The translations under genes and the position numbers were made by a program. A stretch of DNA of 64,000 nt from DAOTWC01 sp048499435 (GTDB lineage Bacteria > Chloroflexota > Anaerolineae > Aggregatilineales > Phototrophicaceae), in NCBI GenBank assembly GCA_048499435.1, contig JASNZW010000001.1, positions 1 to 64,000 of the forward strand, written 5' to 3'. The notes below the pieces were generated by a model. That model was not told the origin of the DNA. It worked only from the letters and a program-made list of their open reading frames with translations, and did no database searches. Shown in pieces: positions 23,397-32,098 of the stretch (position 1 is its first letter; every line of letters starts with the position of its first letter).

Positions 23397-24140
23397 TTGC
23401 AGCCGCTCATTGGCATCACGGCGGCGCTGCACGCGGATGAGCGCAGCGGCCGCCGCTACCACCGGGTTTACGCCCCCAACGCGCTCGCGGTTGAGCGCGC
23501 CGGTGGCCTTCCGGTTCTGATTCCGGCGGGCCTGCAGCCGGCTGCGCTGCGCGCGCTCTATGACCGGCTGGACGGCCTGCTGCTGCCCGGCGGCGGCGAC
23601 ATCAACCCGGCGCGCTATGGCGCGCTGGCGCACCCGCTGACCGCTAACATTGACGACGCGCGCGACACGCTTGAAATCAGCATGGCGCAGTGGGCCGCCG
23701 CCGATGATCGCCCGCTGCTGGGCATCTGCCGGGGCCACCAACTGGTGCACGTTGCGCTGGGCGGCGCGCTGGTGCAGGATATTTCGGCGCAGATTGCCAC
23801 AGCTATTCAGCACGATAACCTGGTGAGCCGCCCGCGCGACCTGATCCACACGGTCAGCGTGGCGGCGGACAGCGGCCTGGCGGGCGTGCTGGGCGGCACG
23901 GTGTGCAGCGTGAACAGCCTGCACCATCAGGCGGTGGCGCGTTCGGCGGCTGAGCTGCGCATCGTCGCCTATGCCCCGGACGGCGTCGCCGAAGCCTCAG
24001 AGCTGCCCGGCCACCGTTTCTTCACGGCGGTGCAGTGGCACCCTGAGGACCTGACCGCCGACCCGGCGATGCAGCGTCTGTTTGACGAGCTGGTCGAAGC
24101 GGCGCGCGAATGCGCCGCCGCGCGCTACGCCGGGGCGTGA
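23397..24140 (+). CDS. Gamma-glutamyl-GABA hydrolase-like class I amidotransferase (peptidase C26)
   Basis: A 247-residue cytoplasmic hydrolase of the PuuD type. The nucleophile Cys lies in LLGICRGHQLVHVALGG, the His/Glu pair in AVQWHPED, and the substrate-side DGLLLPGGGDINP block is present. The family hydrolyses gamma-glutamyl amides such as gamma-glutamyl-GABA. It starts with TTG 3 bases after rplS; AAGGAG lies within the end of rplS. Its end overlaps the convergent sensor kinase by 16 bases. The exact substrate is unknown. Confidence 0.87.
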   Translation: MQPLIGITAALHADERSGRRYHRVYAPNALAVERAGGLPVLIPAGLQPAALRALYDRLDGLLLPGGGDINPARYGALAHPLTANIDDARDTLEISMAQWAAADDRPLLGICRGHQLVHVALGGALVQDISAQIATAIQHDNLVSRPRDLIHTVSVAADSGLAGVLGGTVCSVNSLHHQAVARSAAELRIVAYAPDGVAEASELPGHRFFTAVQWHPEDLTADPAMQRLFDELVEAARECAAARYAGA

Positions 24141-26395
24141 TCCTCAAACGGCAGCACGCGCTTCGCGTCCTCCGGCGGGCTGACAGGCAGCAGCACGTAA
24201 AACGTCGCGCCGGGGAAGGTTTCCATGTTGTGGCCGCTGCTCTCCGCCCAGATTTTCCCGCCGTGCCCCTCAATTACGCCGCGCGCGATTGTTAACCCCA
24301 GGCCCGGCCCCGCGCCCATGAATTTGTACGTCCCGGTCGAGTGCAGTGACGGGTCATACGCGCGGTAAAACTTCTCGAAGATCAGCTCCAGGTTGGCCTT
24401 GTCAATGCCCACGCCGGTATCCGAGATGGCGACCAGCACGTTGTCGGACTGGCGCGGCGCTTCGCCGGGCTGCAGGCTCGCCACGATTTCGATGCGGCCC
24501 CGGTCCGGCGTGAACTTGATCGCGTTGACGACGATGTTGCGGAAAGCCTGCACGAGGCGCTGCATGTCGGCCTGGATGGGGGGCAGGCCGCGCGTGCCGC
24601 GCACCGACAGCGAGATTTTGCGCTGGTTGAGCGCGTCGGTCAGCGGCTCAATCGCCAGCCGGACGATTGTTTCGGGCGCGGTTTGTGTCAGGCGCAGGTC
24701 CATCGCGTTCACGTCAAGCTGGCTGACATCGAGCATGGCGGAGATCAGCTCGTCCATGCGCTGGGCGGCCCGCCGCAGATTGCCCACCATGCCGCGAATC
24801 TGCTCTTTGTCCAGCATCCCCTGGTCGTTGAGCGCGTCCACGATATCCACATAGCCGCGAAGCTGCGCCAGCGGCGTGCGCAGCTCGTGGCTGGCGATGG
24901 TCACAAAGTCAGTCTTGACTGAATCCAGCTTCTCCAGTTGTTCGTTCGCTTCTTCCAGCCCGGCGTTCAGCGCCTGCATGGTGGCGTTGAGGTGGCGCAG
25001 GTCAGCGACCAGCCGCGCGTTGCGCAGCGCCACGCCGGTCTGGTCGGCCATCGTCGCCAGCAGCTCCAGGTCGCGCGGGAAGAAGGGCGTGTCGTTGATT
25101 TTCGCGCCGCACGTCAGCACGCCGATCAGCACTTCCTCAACGATGATCGGCGCGTAGGCGCTCATGCCCAGGCCGGCGAAGAACGCGCGCTCAGCGGCGG
25201 TGGCGGCGCGGTAGTGGGGGCTGAACTCCAGGTCGAACTGGGCCAGCGGCGCGCGCTCAGCCGCCAGGTGACGGTAAACCGGGCCGCTTTTTTCCAGGCG
25301 GCCTTTCGGTTCCTTGACGTTTGCCAGCCCGCCGCCGCGCATCACCAGCAGCTCAACGCGGTCGCTGTCGGCGCTGGCGTCGTTCACTAGGATCATGCCG
25401 GAGCGGCGCACGCCCATCACGCTGTTGAGCGTTTCGCTGCCGACGGCGATAAGCTGGTCAATCTCGACCGTTTTCGAGATCTGCTGGCTGTACCGCCGGG
25501 CGGCGCGCGTAGGGTCTGGCGGCAGGCCGAGCAGCGGCGCGGCCAGCCAGGCCAGCGCCCGGCGCGCCAGCACATAGAGCGCCGCTGTCACCAGCGCCAC
25601 CACGCCGATCAGCGCCAGCCGGTCGCCCGCTTCCGGGGTGACAACGGCGTCAACCAGCAGCAGCGCCGCGGCGATAAACAGCGCCGTCAGCGCGATCAGC
25701 CACAGCGCGCGCGCGGCGGCGGTGAGGCCGCGGCGGATGTCAACCATGCGATACGAGAACAGGGCATAGGCGGCCCCGCAGAGGCTCAGCAGCAGGACGC
25801 CGCTGCCCACCGCCAGCAGCGCCGGCGGCCCGCTGGCGGCCAGCACCACGCCCAGCAGCGCGGCTGCCGCGTTTATCACCCAGAACAGCGCCCGGTTAGC
25901 GACCTCTGGCAGCCGCGCGATGTAAAAGCCGTAGAAGGCCACGCTCAGCAGCAGCGTGCCCAGCAGCACCAGCCCGGCCAGCGCCGCGCCGCTGAACAGG
26001 TCCAGCCGGACGAACACGCGCACCAGCCAGTCTGGCTCGCCGGCCAGCGGCGGGCCGCCGAACAGCGCCGCCGCCAGCAGCGCGGCCAGCCACGCCAGCC
26101 CGGCCGCCAGCCACAGCCGGCCAAACCGGTTAAGCACGTCGCGCACGACCAGCATGCCGTAAGCGGTGAGCAGGGCGGCCAGCGCCAGCACCAGCGCCGT
26201 GCCGGCGTTCAGGCGCCCGTCAAACAGCCCGCCGGCGGGCGCGAAGTGTGTCAGCGCGGCGGCCAGCGACAGCGCCGCGCTCAGCGCCAGCCAGGCAGCC
26301 CCGGCGCGCGCGTGGGCGCGGCGCACGACAAGATAGCCGAGCAGCGCGGCGTGCCCGGCGGCTGACGCCAGGATGATGCTGCCAGACAGGCTCAT
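24125..26395 (-). CDS. Membrane sensor histidine kinase with GAF domain
   Basis: A 756-residue protein. The N-terminal ~290 residues form about ten hydrophobic helices, followed by a GAF-like domain (about 310-460, from KTVEIDQLIAVGSETLNSV). The HisKA domain has His in SHELRTPLAQLRG, and the HATPase domain has FRNIVVNAIKFTPDRG, ISDTGVGID, FYRAYD and GPGLGLTIARGVIEGHGG. The membrane block suggests detection of a membrane or small-molecule cue. No response regulator is adjacent. An AAGGAAT site precedes the ATG. It follows the AlbA-type regulator gene on the same strand. Confidence 0.88.
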   Translation of the reverse strand: MSLSGSIILASAAGHAALLGYLVVRRAHARAGAAWLALSAALSLAAALTHFAPAGGLFDGRLNAGTALVLALAALLTAYGMLVVRDVLNRFGRLWLAAGLAWLAALLAAALFGGPPLAGEPDWLVRVFVRLDLFSGAALAGLVLLGTLLLSVAFYGFYIARLPEVANRALFWVINAAAALLGVVLAASGPPALLAVGSGVLLLSLCGAAYALFSYRMVDIRRGLTAAARALWLIALTALFIAAALLLVDAVVTPEAGDRLALIGVVALVTAALYVLARRALAWLAAPLLGLPPDPTRAARRYSQQISKTVEIDQLIAVGSETLNSVMGVRRSGMILVNDASADSDRVELLVMRGGGLANVKEPKGRLEKSGPVYRHLAAERAPLAQFDLEFSPHYRAATAAERAFFAGLGMSAYAPIIVEEVLIGVLTCGAKINDTPFFPRDLELLATMADQTGVALRNARLVADLRHLNATMQALNAGLEEANEQLEKLDSVKTDFVTIASHELRTPLAQLRGYVDIVDALNDQGMLDKEQIRGMVGNLRRAAQRMDELISAMLDVSQLDVNAMDLRLTQTAPETIVRLAIEPLTDALNQRKISLSVRGTRGLPPIQADMQRLVQAFRNIVVNAIKFTPDRGRIEIVASLQPGEAPRQSDNVLVAISDTGVGIDKANLELIFEKFYRAYDPSLHSTGTYKFMGAGPGLGLTIARGVIEGHGGKIWAESSGHNMETFPGATFYVLLPVSPPEDAKRVLPFEDHAPA

Positions 26396-26452
26396 GGGTT
26401 TATATTCCTTGCGTTTCTTCAGGCCGCCCGCTGGGGCTGCGCGCTGAATACC

Positions 26453-27826
26453 TTACTTGAGAATATAGTACGTCCCTTTCTTTGAGCCAACCTTGAGCAG
26501 GATGCCCTGTTCGACCATATTCGCCAGGTCCAGCCGCAGCGTTTCGGCGGAAACGCCGGAACACAGCGTGCGGTATTCGCGGTTGGTGATCGAGCCGTGG
26601 TCACGAATATATTGCAGCGCGCGCGCCTGCCGGTGGTTTGTATTGCGCGACCACGCCGGGGCGCTCTGCTTCTCGCGCGCGTTGAAAAGCGTGACCGCGA
26701 AGCTGTAAGGGCGGGCGTCGAAGTACGGCAGCTTGTGCCCGGCCTGCTGCATCACCTCCAGCATGCGGTCAATGCCCAGCCCCAGCTCTTCGATATAGCC
26801 CCACTGGAACAGGCCGTTGACCATGCGCGGGTTGCGGCTGAAGTGTTCGTCCACGATGTTTTCCACCGTGATAAACCCAGGCAGCCCGCCGGGTGAGATC
26901 ACTTCCAGCCGGTCAGAGTACATGCGGATTTCGATGCGCCGCCCTTTGAGGCGGTAGTCGCGGTGGCAGACGGCGTTGACGATCGCTTCACGGACGGCGA
27001 ACTGCGGGTACTCGTAGGTTTCCTCGCGCTCCAGCCCCTTGACGACCGCGCTGACGGCCATCTCGCTCCAGATGAGGTTCCACGACGCCTCGATCAGGCG
27101 CGGCAGCGGGCCGGTGAGTTCCTCGCGGCGTGAATAGCCGGCCAGCCCGTCCTCGCCGCGCGGGGTTTTGCCCACGAACTTGGCGAACACAACGCTGCTC
27201 TGCGGCAGCCACTGCTGCGGGTACTCGCTGAACAGCAGGATGCCGCTGACGGTGGGCTTGCCGTCCTCGTTGACGGCGCTGATCTCGCGCAGCAGGTCGT
27301 CTACCTTGCCGTTATAGGGGCGTTTGGTGCGCTCAGCGCGCTTCGCCAGGTACTCGTCGATCATCTTGCGGCTGAAGTCGTCTTTGGTTGCCCCCGGCAC
27401 GATCTCGGTCTCGAAATCGCCCGTGCCTTTGGCGCTGGCCAGCTTGAGGATTTCCTGCCCGCCCAGCGGGCGGTTTTTAACGCCGCTGCGGATCAGCACG
27501 CGCCCGTCGGCCAGCGCGTGCAGCTCGATGCTGCGCGGCACGCGCAGGCTGTAAGCCGGGCTGTCGGCGACCTCCACCTGTTCCCAGTTGCCCACCACCA
27601 CCGGCGGGCTGCAGGCGGCGTCCGCCTCTTTGAGCGCTTTTTCCAGCGCTTCAACGGTGATTTTAGCGGTCGAAGCCTCGCCGCTGTCCTTCAGGCCGAT
27701 CACCAGCGTGCCGCCTTCGGTGTTGGCGAAAGCGACCATCGTTTCGGAGATGACCTTCGCATCTGCCTTTTCGATAAACGCGGTGCGCGGCCCTGGCCCG
27801 GCTTTGATGAGGTCCAGGTTTGACAT
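26453..27826 (-). CDS. AlbA/Schlafen-type ATP-binding transcriptional regulator
   Basis: A 457-residue protein. An AlbA_2/Schlafen module sits at the N-terminus (KADAKVISETMVAFANTEGGTLVIGLKD). A middle part with AIVNAVCHRDYRLKG and a C-terminal HATPase_c_4-like portion (GLFQWGYIEELGLGIDRMLEVM) follow, ending in a winged helix (SITNREYRTLCSGVSAETLRLDL). Such proteins are usually annotated as transcriptional regulators with unknown ligands; some act in phage defence, though nothing here shows that. The start used is ATG 27826; ATG 27832 or 27853 are alternatives. An extended -10 (TGC-TACAAT) lies at 27931-27939. Confidence 0.8.
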   Translation of the reverse strand: MSNLDLIKAGPGPRTAFIEKADAKVISETMVAFANTEGGTLVIGLKDSGEASTAKITVEALEKALKEADAACSPPVVVGNWEQVEVADSPAYSLRVPRSIELHALADGRVLIRSGVKNRPLGGQEILKLASAKGTGDFETEIVPGATKDDFSRKMIDEYLAKRAERTKRPYNGKVDDLLREISAVNEDGKPTVSGILLFSEYPQQWLPQSSVVFAKFVGKTPRGEDGLAGYSRREELTGPLPRLIEASWNLIWSEMAVSAVVKGLEREETYEYPQFAVREAIVNAVCHRDYRLKGRRIEIRMYSDRLEVISPGGLPGFITVENIVDEHFSRNPRMVNGLFQWGYIEELGLGIDRMLEVMQQAGHKLPYFDARPYSFAVTLFNAREKQSAPAWSRNTNHRQARALQYIRDHGSITNREYRTLCSGVSAETLRLDLANMVEQGILLKVGSKKGTYYILK

Positions 27827-27930
27827 AGGCATCTTCTTAACAAAAAGCGGCACGGACCCGTTCTGTTTGTCCGGCGTCCTTGTGCCGTGTCGGCCCAGGC
27901 TGCTGATGTTGTGCTGCTAGTTCGTTCGGT

Positions 27931-27939
27931 ATTGTAGCA
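27931..27939 (-). promoter_or_regulatory. Extended -10 element for the AlbA-type regulator gene
   Basis: The minus strand reads TGC-TACAAT about 105 bases before the start codon. No -35 match stands out, as expected for an extended -10 promoter. Confidence 0.4.
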
Positions 27940-27993
27940 CAGTTCGGGCTGCGAGACAGGCTGGCGGCGGGCGTCTTTGCGCGCCAGCGAAAC

Positions 27994-28031
27994 AGCGCCC
28001 CTGCCGCCGGCAGTGCGGCAGCAGAGGCGCT
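27994..28031 (-). terminator. Terminator-like stem-loop after pckG
   Basis: An imperfect 15-base stem (AGCGCC... with ...GGCGCT) lies 26 bases after the pckG stop; on the minus strand it is followed by GTTTCGC. The T-run is weak. Confidence 0.45.
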
Positions 28032-28056
28032 GGTGAGCGACAGGCGGACGGCGGGC

Positions 28057-29946
28057 CTACTCGCTGCGGGTAGCCTGCTCTGGCGCGCTCCACAGGCTGG
28101 AGATCAGAAGCTGGCGCACCCACATCATCTCTTTAGGCAGCCGGTCATACAGCTTGATGAACAGCTCCTCGTGCGACAGAATCTCCTGTTTCCAGATGTT
28201 CACGTCAATTGACATGACCTTGTTGAAGTCTTCCTCGGTGAAGTCCTCCAGGCCAGCCCATTCGATGTCCTTGTAGACCGGCACGCGGCCAAGCTGCGTT
28301 TCTTTGCCGGCGGCTTTGGAATGGGCGCGGTCGACAATCCACTTCAGCACGCGCATGTTCTCGCCGAAGCCGGGCCACAGGAAGTTGCCGTCTTCGTCCT
28401 TGCGGAACCAGTTCACAACGAAGATGCGCGGCGGGTCAGGAATATGACGCCCGAACTTGAGCCAGTGATTGATGTAGCTCGCCATGTGATAGCCGGCGAA
28501 GGGCAGCATGGCGAACGGGTCGCGGCGCACTTCGCCCATTTTGCCGAACGCCGCCGCCGTCATTTCCGACCCCATCGTCGCCGCGAAATAGACGCCGTAC
28601 ACCCAGTTGAACGACTGGAACACCAGCGGCGTCACGCTGCTGCGCCGCCCGCCGAAGATGAACGCGCTGATCGGCACACCGGCGGGGTTCTCCCACTCAG
28701 GGTCAATGGACGGGCACTGGCTGGCCGGGGCGGTGAAGCGCGCGTTAGGGTGCGCGGCCTTGCGCCCGCTGGTTGGCGTCCAATCCTGGCCCTGCCAGTC
28801 AGTGAGGTGGGCCGGCGGCGTGTCGGTAAGGCCCTCCCACCACACATCGCCGTCGTCGGTGAGGGCGACATTGGTGAAGATGGTGTTGCGCTCGATGGTG
28901 GCCGTCGCGTTGGGGTTCGTTTTGGCGTTGGTGCCGGGCGCGACACCGAAGAAGCCGTATTCAGGGTTAATGGCGTACAGCTTGCCGTCGCCGCCCATCT
29001 TGATCCAGGCGATGTCGTCGCCGACGGTGGTTACTTTCCAGCCCTTAAAGGCCGGCGGGGGAACCAGCATGGCGAAGTTGGTTTTGCCGCAGGCGCTGGG
29101 GAAGGCGGCGGCGACGTAGGTTTTCTCGCCGGCGGGCGATTCAACGCCCATAATCAGCATGTGTTCGGCCAGCCAGCCTTCATCGTGCGCGAGGTTGGAG
29201 GCGATGCGCAGCGCGAAACATTTCTTGCCCAGCAGCGCGTTGCCGCCGTAGCCGCTGCCATACGACCAGATCGAGCGCTCTTCCGGGAAGTGGACGATGT
29301 ACTTGGTTTCCAGGTTGCTGGGCCAGGGCACATCCTGCTGGCCGGGTTCCAGCGGCATGCCGACGGAGTGAACGCAGGGCACAAACGGATCGTCTTCGCC
29401 CAGGAACTCGTAGACCTGGCTGCCCATGCGCGTCATAATGCGCATGTTGACGGCCACATAAGCCGAGTCCGTCAGCTCGACGCCGATATAGGACAGCGGC
29501 GAGCCAAGCGGCCCCATGCAGAAGGGGATGATATACATGGTGCGCCCGCGCATGCAGCCGTCGAACAGGGCGTCCAGCGTCCGGTGCATTTCGCGCGGGG
29601 ACACCCAATTGTTGGTGGGGCCGGCGTCGTTCCGGCTGAGGCTGCACACGAAGGTGCGGTCTTCCATGCGCGCGACATCGCTGGGGTGCGAGCGCGCCAG
29701 ATAGCTGTTGGGCCGCAGCTTTTCGTTCAGACGGGTGAATGTGCCGTTCTCGACCAGAAGCTGGCACAGCTCGTCGTATTCGTCCTGCGTGCCGTCGCAC
29801 CAGTGAACGGCGTCGGGCTTACACAGGTCAACCATTTCCTGCACCCAGGCGCGCAGCGCTTTGTGGCGCACATAGTTGGGGTACTGCACGGCGCCGCCGG
29901 TTTCGGCGGGCCTGAAAGCTGTGCGAAGAGAGCTGGTTATAGTCAT
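28057..29946 (-). CDS. pckG: Phosphoenolpyruvate carboxykinase (GTP)
   Basis: The enzyme converts oxaloacetate and GTP to phosphoenolpyruvate, GDP and CO2, the entry to gluconeogenesis. The 629 residues match the GTP-type family: the P-loop and catalytic Cys in FPSACGKTNFAMLVPP, the substrate loop WSYGSGYGGNALLGKKC, metal-site DDIAWIK, and the ISAFIFGGRRSSVTPLV block. The ATP-type enzyme lacks this layout. It is a single gene, with GAGAGGA before the ATG. The ArsR-type regulator lies just upstream on the same strand, and a link between the two is possible but unproven. Confidence 0.97.
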   Translation of the reverse strand: MTITSSLRTAFRPAETGGAVQYPNYVRHKALRAWVQEMVDLCKPDAVHWCDGTQDEYDELCQLLVENGTFTRLNEKLRPNSYLARSHPSDVARMEDRTFVCSLSRNDAGPTNNWVSPREMHRTLDALFDGCMRGRTMYIIPFCMGPLGSPLSYIGVELTDSAYVAVNMRIMTRMGSQVYEFLGEDDPFVPCVHSVGMPLEPGQQDVPWPSNLETKYIVHFPEERSIWSYGSGYGGNALLGKKCFALRIASNLAHDEGWLAEHMLIMGVESPAGEKTYVAAAFPSACGKTNFAMLVPPPAFKGWKVTTVGDDIAWIKMGGDGKLYAINPEYGFFGVAPGTNAKTNPNATATIERNTIFTNVALTDDGDVWWEGLTDTPPAHLTDWQGQDWTPTSGRKAAHPNARFTAPASQCPSIDPEWENPAGVPISAFIFGGRRSSVTPLVFQSFNWVYGVYFAATMGSEMTAAAFGKMGEVRRDPFAMLPFAGYHMASYINHWLKFGRHIPDPPRIFVVNWFRKDEDGNFLWPGFGENMRVLKWIVDRAHSKAAGKETQLGRVPVYKDIEWAGLEDFTEEDFNKVMSIDVNIWKQEILSHEELFIKLYDRLPKEMMWVRQLLISSLWSAPEQATRSE

Positions 29947-29993
29947 GGGGCAGATTTATCCTCTCTGCTAAACGCGCGATCAAGGGTAACTGG

Positions 29994-30323
29994 CTACACG
30001 GGCGGGCGGGCGGCGGCTTTCGCCGCCGCAGCGCCCAGCTCGTGCATCTGTTCGGTAAGGATTACACGCAGCAGGTCCATCGCTTCGATAATGCGCGGGT
30101 CTGACGGAAAGTAGTATACCGATTTGCCACGACGTTCCGCCGACACAACTTTTTGCTCGCGCAGTATTCGCAGGTGATGGGACACGGCTGGCTGCGATAT
30201 CCCTAAACGGCGCACGAGATCGCCAACGCTGCGCGGTTCCGCGGCTACCGCGTACAGCAGCAGGACGCGGTGATAATCACCGAGCGCTGCGCAGACCGCC
30301 GCCTGACACTGGCTGATCTCCAT
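29994..30323 (-). CDS. ArsR-family winged-helix repressor
   Basis: A 109-residue DNA-binding protein. The helix-turn-helix is SVGDLVRRLGISQPAVSHHLRILREQKVV, followed by the wing SAERRGKSVYYF. The N-terminus carries two Cys (ISQCQAAVCAALG), but the classical ELCVCDL metal site of ArsR/SmtB is absent, so the ligand is unclear. The start ATG 30323 gives the family N-terminus. A near-perfect palindrome overlaps its promoter, suggesting autoregulation. pckG, 47 bases downstream, could be read from the same transcript. Confidence 0.88.
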   Translation of the reverse strand: MEISQCQAAVCAALGDYHRVLLLYAVAAEPRSVGDLVRRLGISQPAVSHHLRILREQKVVSAERRGKSVYYFPSDPRIIEAMDLLRVILTEQMHELGAAAAKAAARPPV

Positions 30324-30343
30324 ATACACACCCTTAAACAATG

Positions 30344-30370
30344 AGTATAACCAAATCTTCATATGTTGAT
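30344..30370 (-). promoter_or_regulatory. arsR promoter -10 with overlapping palindromic operator
   Basis: The minus strand has a TATACT -10 at 30344-30349. Just upstream, at 30355-30370, lies the 16-base imperfect palindrome ATC-TT-CATATG-TT-GAT, symmetric at 12 of 16 positions. It falls between -35 and -10, the usual place for an ArsR operator. Confidence 0.5.
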
Positions 30371-30457
30371 GCTTTAATACGATACCACAGGCCCGGCAGA
30401 CCGTTAGTGATGTTCGTTACATTCTACCGCTGACAATTCCCTCTATCCGCCCGCCGT

Positions 30458-30486
30458 TTGATTATCGTCCGGCGCGTGTCTATACT
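30458..30486 (+). promoter_or_regulatory. Promoter for the membrane protein at 30564
   Basis: TTGATT at 30458-30463, a 17-base spacer and TATACT at 30481-30486. It gives a leader of about 70 bases. Confidence 0.55.
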
Positions 30487-30563
30487 TGCGCTGTGCGCCC
30501 TGAACGGCTGTTCAGCCGGGCGGGCGCGACCCTGCCGCTGCCACCGGGAAAGCGTGAGCTGTG

Positions 30564-31103
30564 ATGGCCGTGTATATGACGATTCTGCTGGTGAGCATGG
30601 CGCTGCTGGCGCGCGAGCTGCTCATCCTCAGCGGCCTGCTGAAGGACCCGGTGCTGCGTGGTTTTGAGAAATACGGTGACGTCGAAACAATCTACTACCC
30701 CCTGCCAGCGCTGATGATGTGGGCGGGCCTGCTCTTGTGCTGCCTGGGAGCGCTGGCAGCCCCGGTGCTGGGCAGCGCGCTGCCGCTGGCGCTGCCGGGC
30801 ATGCTGCTGCTGGCCGCCGCGCTTTGGCGCAAACCCCGCGCCAGCCTGGCGCGCTGGTTCCCCAACGCGCTGCTGCGCTACCCGCGCTGGTATTTCGACC
30901 TGCGCGAGCGCACTTCGCGCTATGAGCGCCGCCGCCTCGCCTACCTGTGGCTCACGCTGCCCTGGCAGCTTCGGCTGCGCTATAACGGCAGCGACCGCGC
31001 GTTCAACCACTGGGCCGACCTGGTCATCATGGCGACCATGCGGTACGACGAAGATGCCAGCCTCAGCCAGGAAAACTGGCAGTTTTACATCTGGGACGTG
31101 TAA
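30564..31103 (+). CDS. Membrane protein of unknown function
   Basis: A 179-residue protein with an N-terminal hydrophobic helix (MAVYMTILLVSMALLARELL) and a second long hydrophobic region (MMWAGLLLCCLGALAAPVLG ... GMLLLAAALW). A basic/aromatic cytoplasmic half follows (RYPRWYFDLRERTSRYERRR). ATG 30564 is used; GTG 30561 immediately before is equally possible. No family is recognised. It has its own promoter and stands alone. Confidence 0.65.
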   Translation: MAVYMTILLVSMALLARELLILSGLLKDPVLRGFEKYGDVETIYYPLPALMMWAGLLLCCLGALAAPVLGSALPLALPGMLLLAAALWRKPRASLARWFPNALLRYPRWYFDLRERTSRYERRRLAYLWLTLPWQLRLRYNGSDRAFNHWADLVIMATMRYDEDASLSQENWQFYIWDV

Positions 31104-31146
31104 GCCAGGGGCCAGTTCGTCTGCGCCTGGGGCGGGCTGGCAGCGG

Positions 31147-31383
31147 TCAACGGTCTTTAGGGCCGGGCTGCGCCAGCAGGAAGTATCCGCCCAGCGCGGC
31201 GGCGATCACCGCCGGCGGGATGCACAGCGACAGCAGCAGCCGCGCCGTCTGGTCCACGCCCTGGCTGCCCAGCGCCGCCCACAGCGCGATAAACAGCGTG
31301 ATGCCCAGCACGGCCAGCGCCGCCCCTGCCAGCAGGGCGCGCGTCAGACGGCTGCGATTAAGCGGGTCAGGTGATTGGTCCAT
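31147..31383 (-). CDS. Small two-helix membrane protein, possibly leaderless
   Basis: A 78-residue protein with two hydrophobic helices (about 16-40 and 48-68) and charged ends (MDQSPDPLNRSRLTR, QPGPKDR). A perfect TATAAT at 31390-31395 lies only 6 bases before the ATG on the same strand, so transcription would begin at or next to the start codon. That supports a real, leaderless gene. No family is recognised. Confidence 0.55.
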   Translation of the reverse strand: MDQSPDPLNRSRLTRALLAGAALAVLGITLFIALWAALGSQGVDQTARLLLSLCIPPAVIAAALGGYFLLAQPGPKDR

Positions 31384-31389
31384 GCCGCC

Positions 31390-31395
31390 ATTATA
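31390..31395 (-). promoter_or_regulatory. TATAAT -10 directly before an ATG (leaderless promoter)
   Basis: The consensus hexamer is followed by GGCGGC and then ATG. Transcript start and start codon would coincide. Confidence 0.45.
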
Positions 31396-31430
31396 GCTGA
31401 AAGAGCGCGCCGCGCGCGAGGGCGGCGCTG

Positions 31431-31817
31431 TCAGCCGGCGTGCAGGCGGTCGGCACGCAGCGCCTCAGCTTTAAGGTGAGCGACCAGCCGCCGGACCGCG
31501 CGCTGGTCGCGGTTGGGTTCGTCGGGCGGCTCTACCTGGAGGGTGACCAGCTCAGGCCGGCTTTCGCGGACCGGCAGCGGCAGGTACGACGGAATGACGA
31601 TGGCCCTGGGGGTGCTGATGGTTCGCGGCGGGCGGCGGGCCGCGGCGGGTGGGGGCGCGGGCAGCGGGACAGCCGCGGCCAGCGCCAGGTGGTCAACCTG
31701 CCAGGCGCGGAACTGGCGCGCCATCGTCAGCAGCACGGCCACGCTGACCAGCGCCAGCCCGTATAAGCTGCTCGCGACAATGATAACTATCAGCCCGTTG
31801 GGGCCAGCTCCCGCCAT
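31431..31817 (-). CDS. Membrane-anchored Pro-rich protein, unknown
   Basis: A 128-residue protein: one N-terminal hydrophobic helix (GLIVIIVASSLYGLALVSVAVLL), then a cytoplasmic Pro/Ala/Arg-rich stretch and a C-terminal charged helix (RDQRAVRRLVAHLKAEALRADRL). The composition and single-anchor layout look real, but no family is recognised and the antisense strand is also open. It lies 47 bases upstream of the small two-helix protein on the same strand. Confidence 0.5.
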   Translation of the reverse strand: MAGAGPNGLIVIIVASSLYGLALVSVAVLLTMARQFRAWQVDHLALAAAVPLPAPPPAAARRPPRTISTPRAIVIPSYLPLPVRESRPELVTLQVEPPDEPNRDQRAVRRLVAHLKAEALRADRLHAG

Positions 31818-32034
31818 AAATGCCTCTGCTGCGATACCGGCGCTGGCAAATCGCGAACTGCCGCGCCGTCGAATTTCGGGGTACAGCCGCGCGAAAAGGG
31901 AACGACTCGCATTAAAGCCGAACCTTCGCGTTCATTGACACTTACATTCTACGGTGGAGCGCGGCCACACTCAATTGCCCGGCGGGTAGTAAGATCGTTT
32001 ATTTGCGGTTGATTTCACAATGTATTACGCGCGG

Positions 32035-32069
32035 AAAAACACACCGGCAGCCCGCGCGGGCTGCCGGTG
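32035..32069 (-). terminator. Intrinsic terminator of the alpha/beta hydrolase gene
   Basis: A perfect 12-base-pair stem (CACCGGCAGCCC with GGGCTGCCGGTG, 32042-32069) around GCGC is followed on the minus strand by TGTTTTT. It lies 29 bases after the stop codon. Confidence 0.85.
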
Positions 32070-32098
32070 AAAGCGGCATAGCTGCTGAAGGGGCGCGG

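Noticed and set aside
26453..27826. Phage-defence gene (AlbA/Schlafen-type ATPase) as part of a defence island
   Set aside because: Neighbours are a sensor kinase and pckG; no nuclease, transposase or other defence gene is nearby.
28321..30114. A 597-residue plus-strand frame opposite pckG
   Set aside because: It is antisense to a gene with full catalytic motifs and spans into the ArsR gene without a plausible start site.
31104..31146. Terminator between the convergent genes at 31103 and 31147
   Set aside because: Only short, interrupted stems (CCAGG/CCTGG, GCCAG/CTGGC) can be drawn and there is no T-run.
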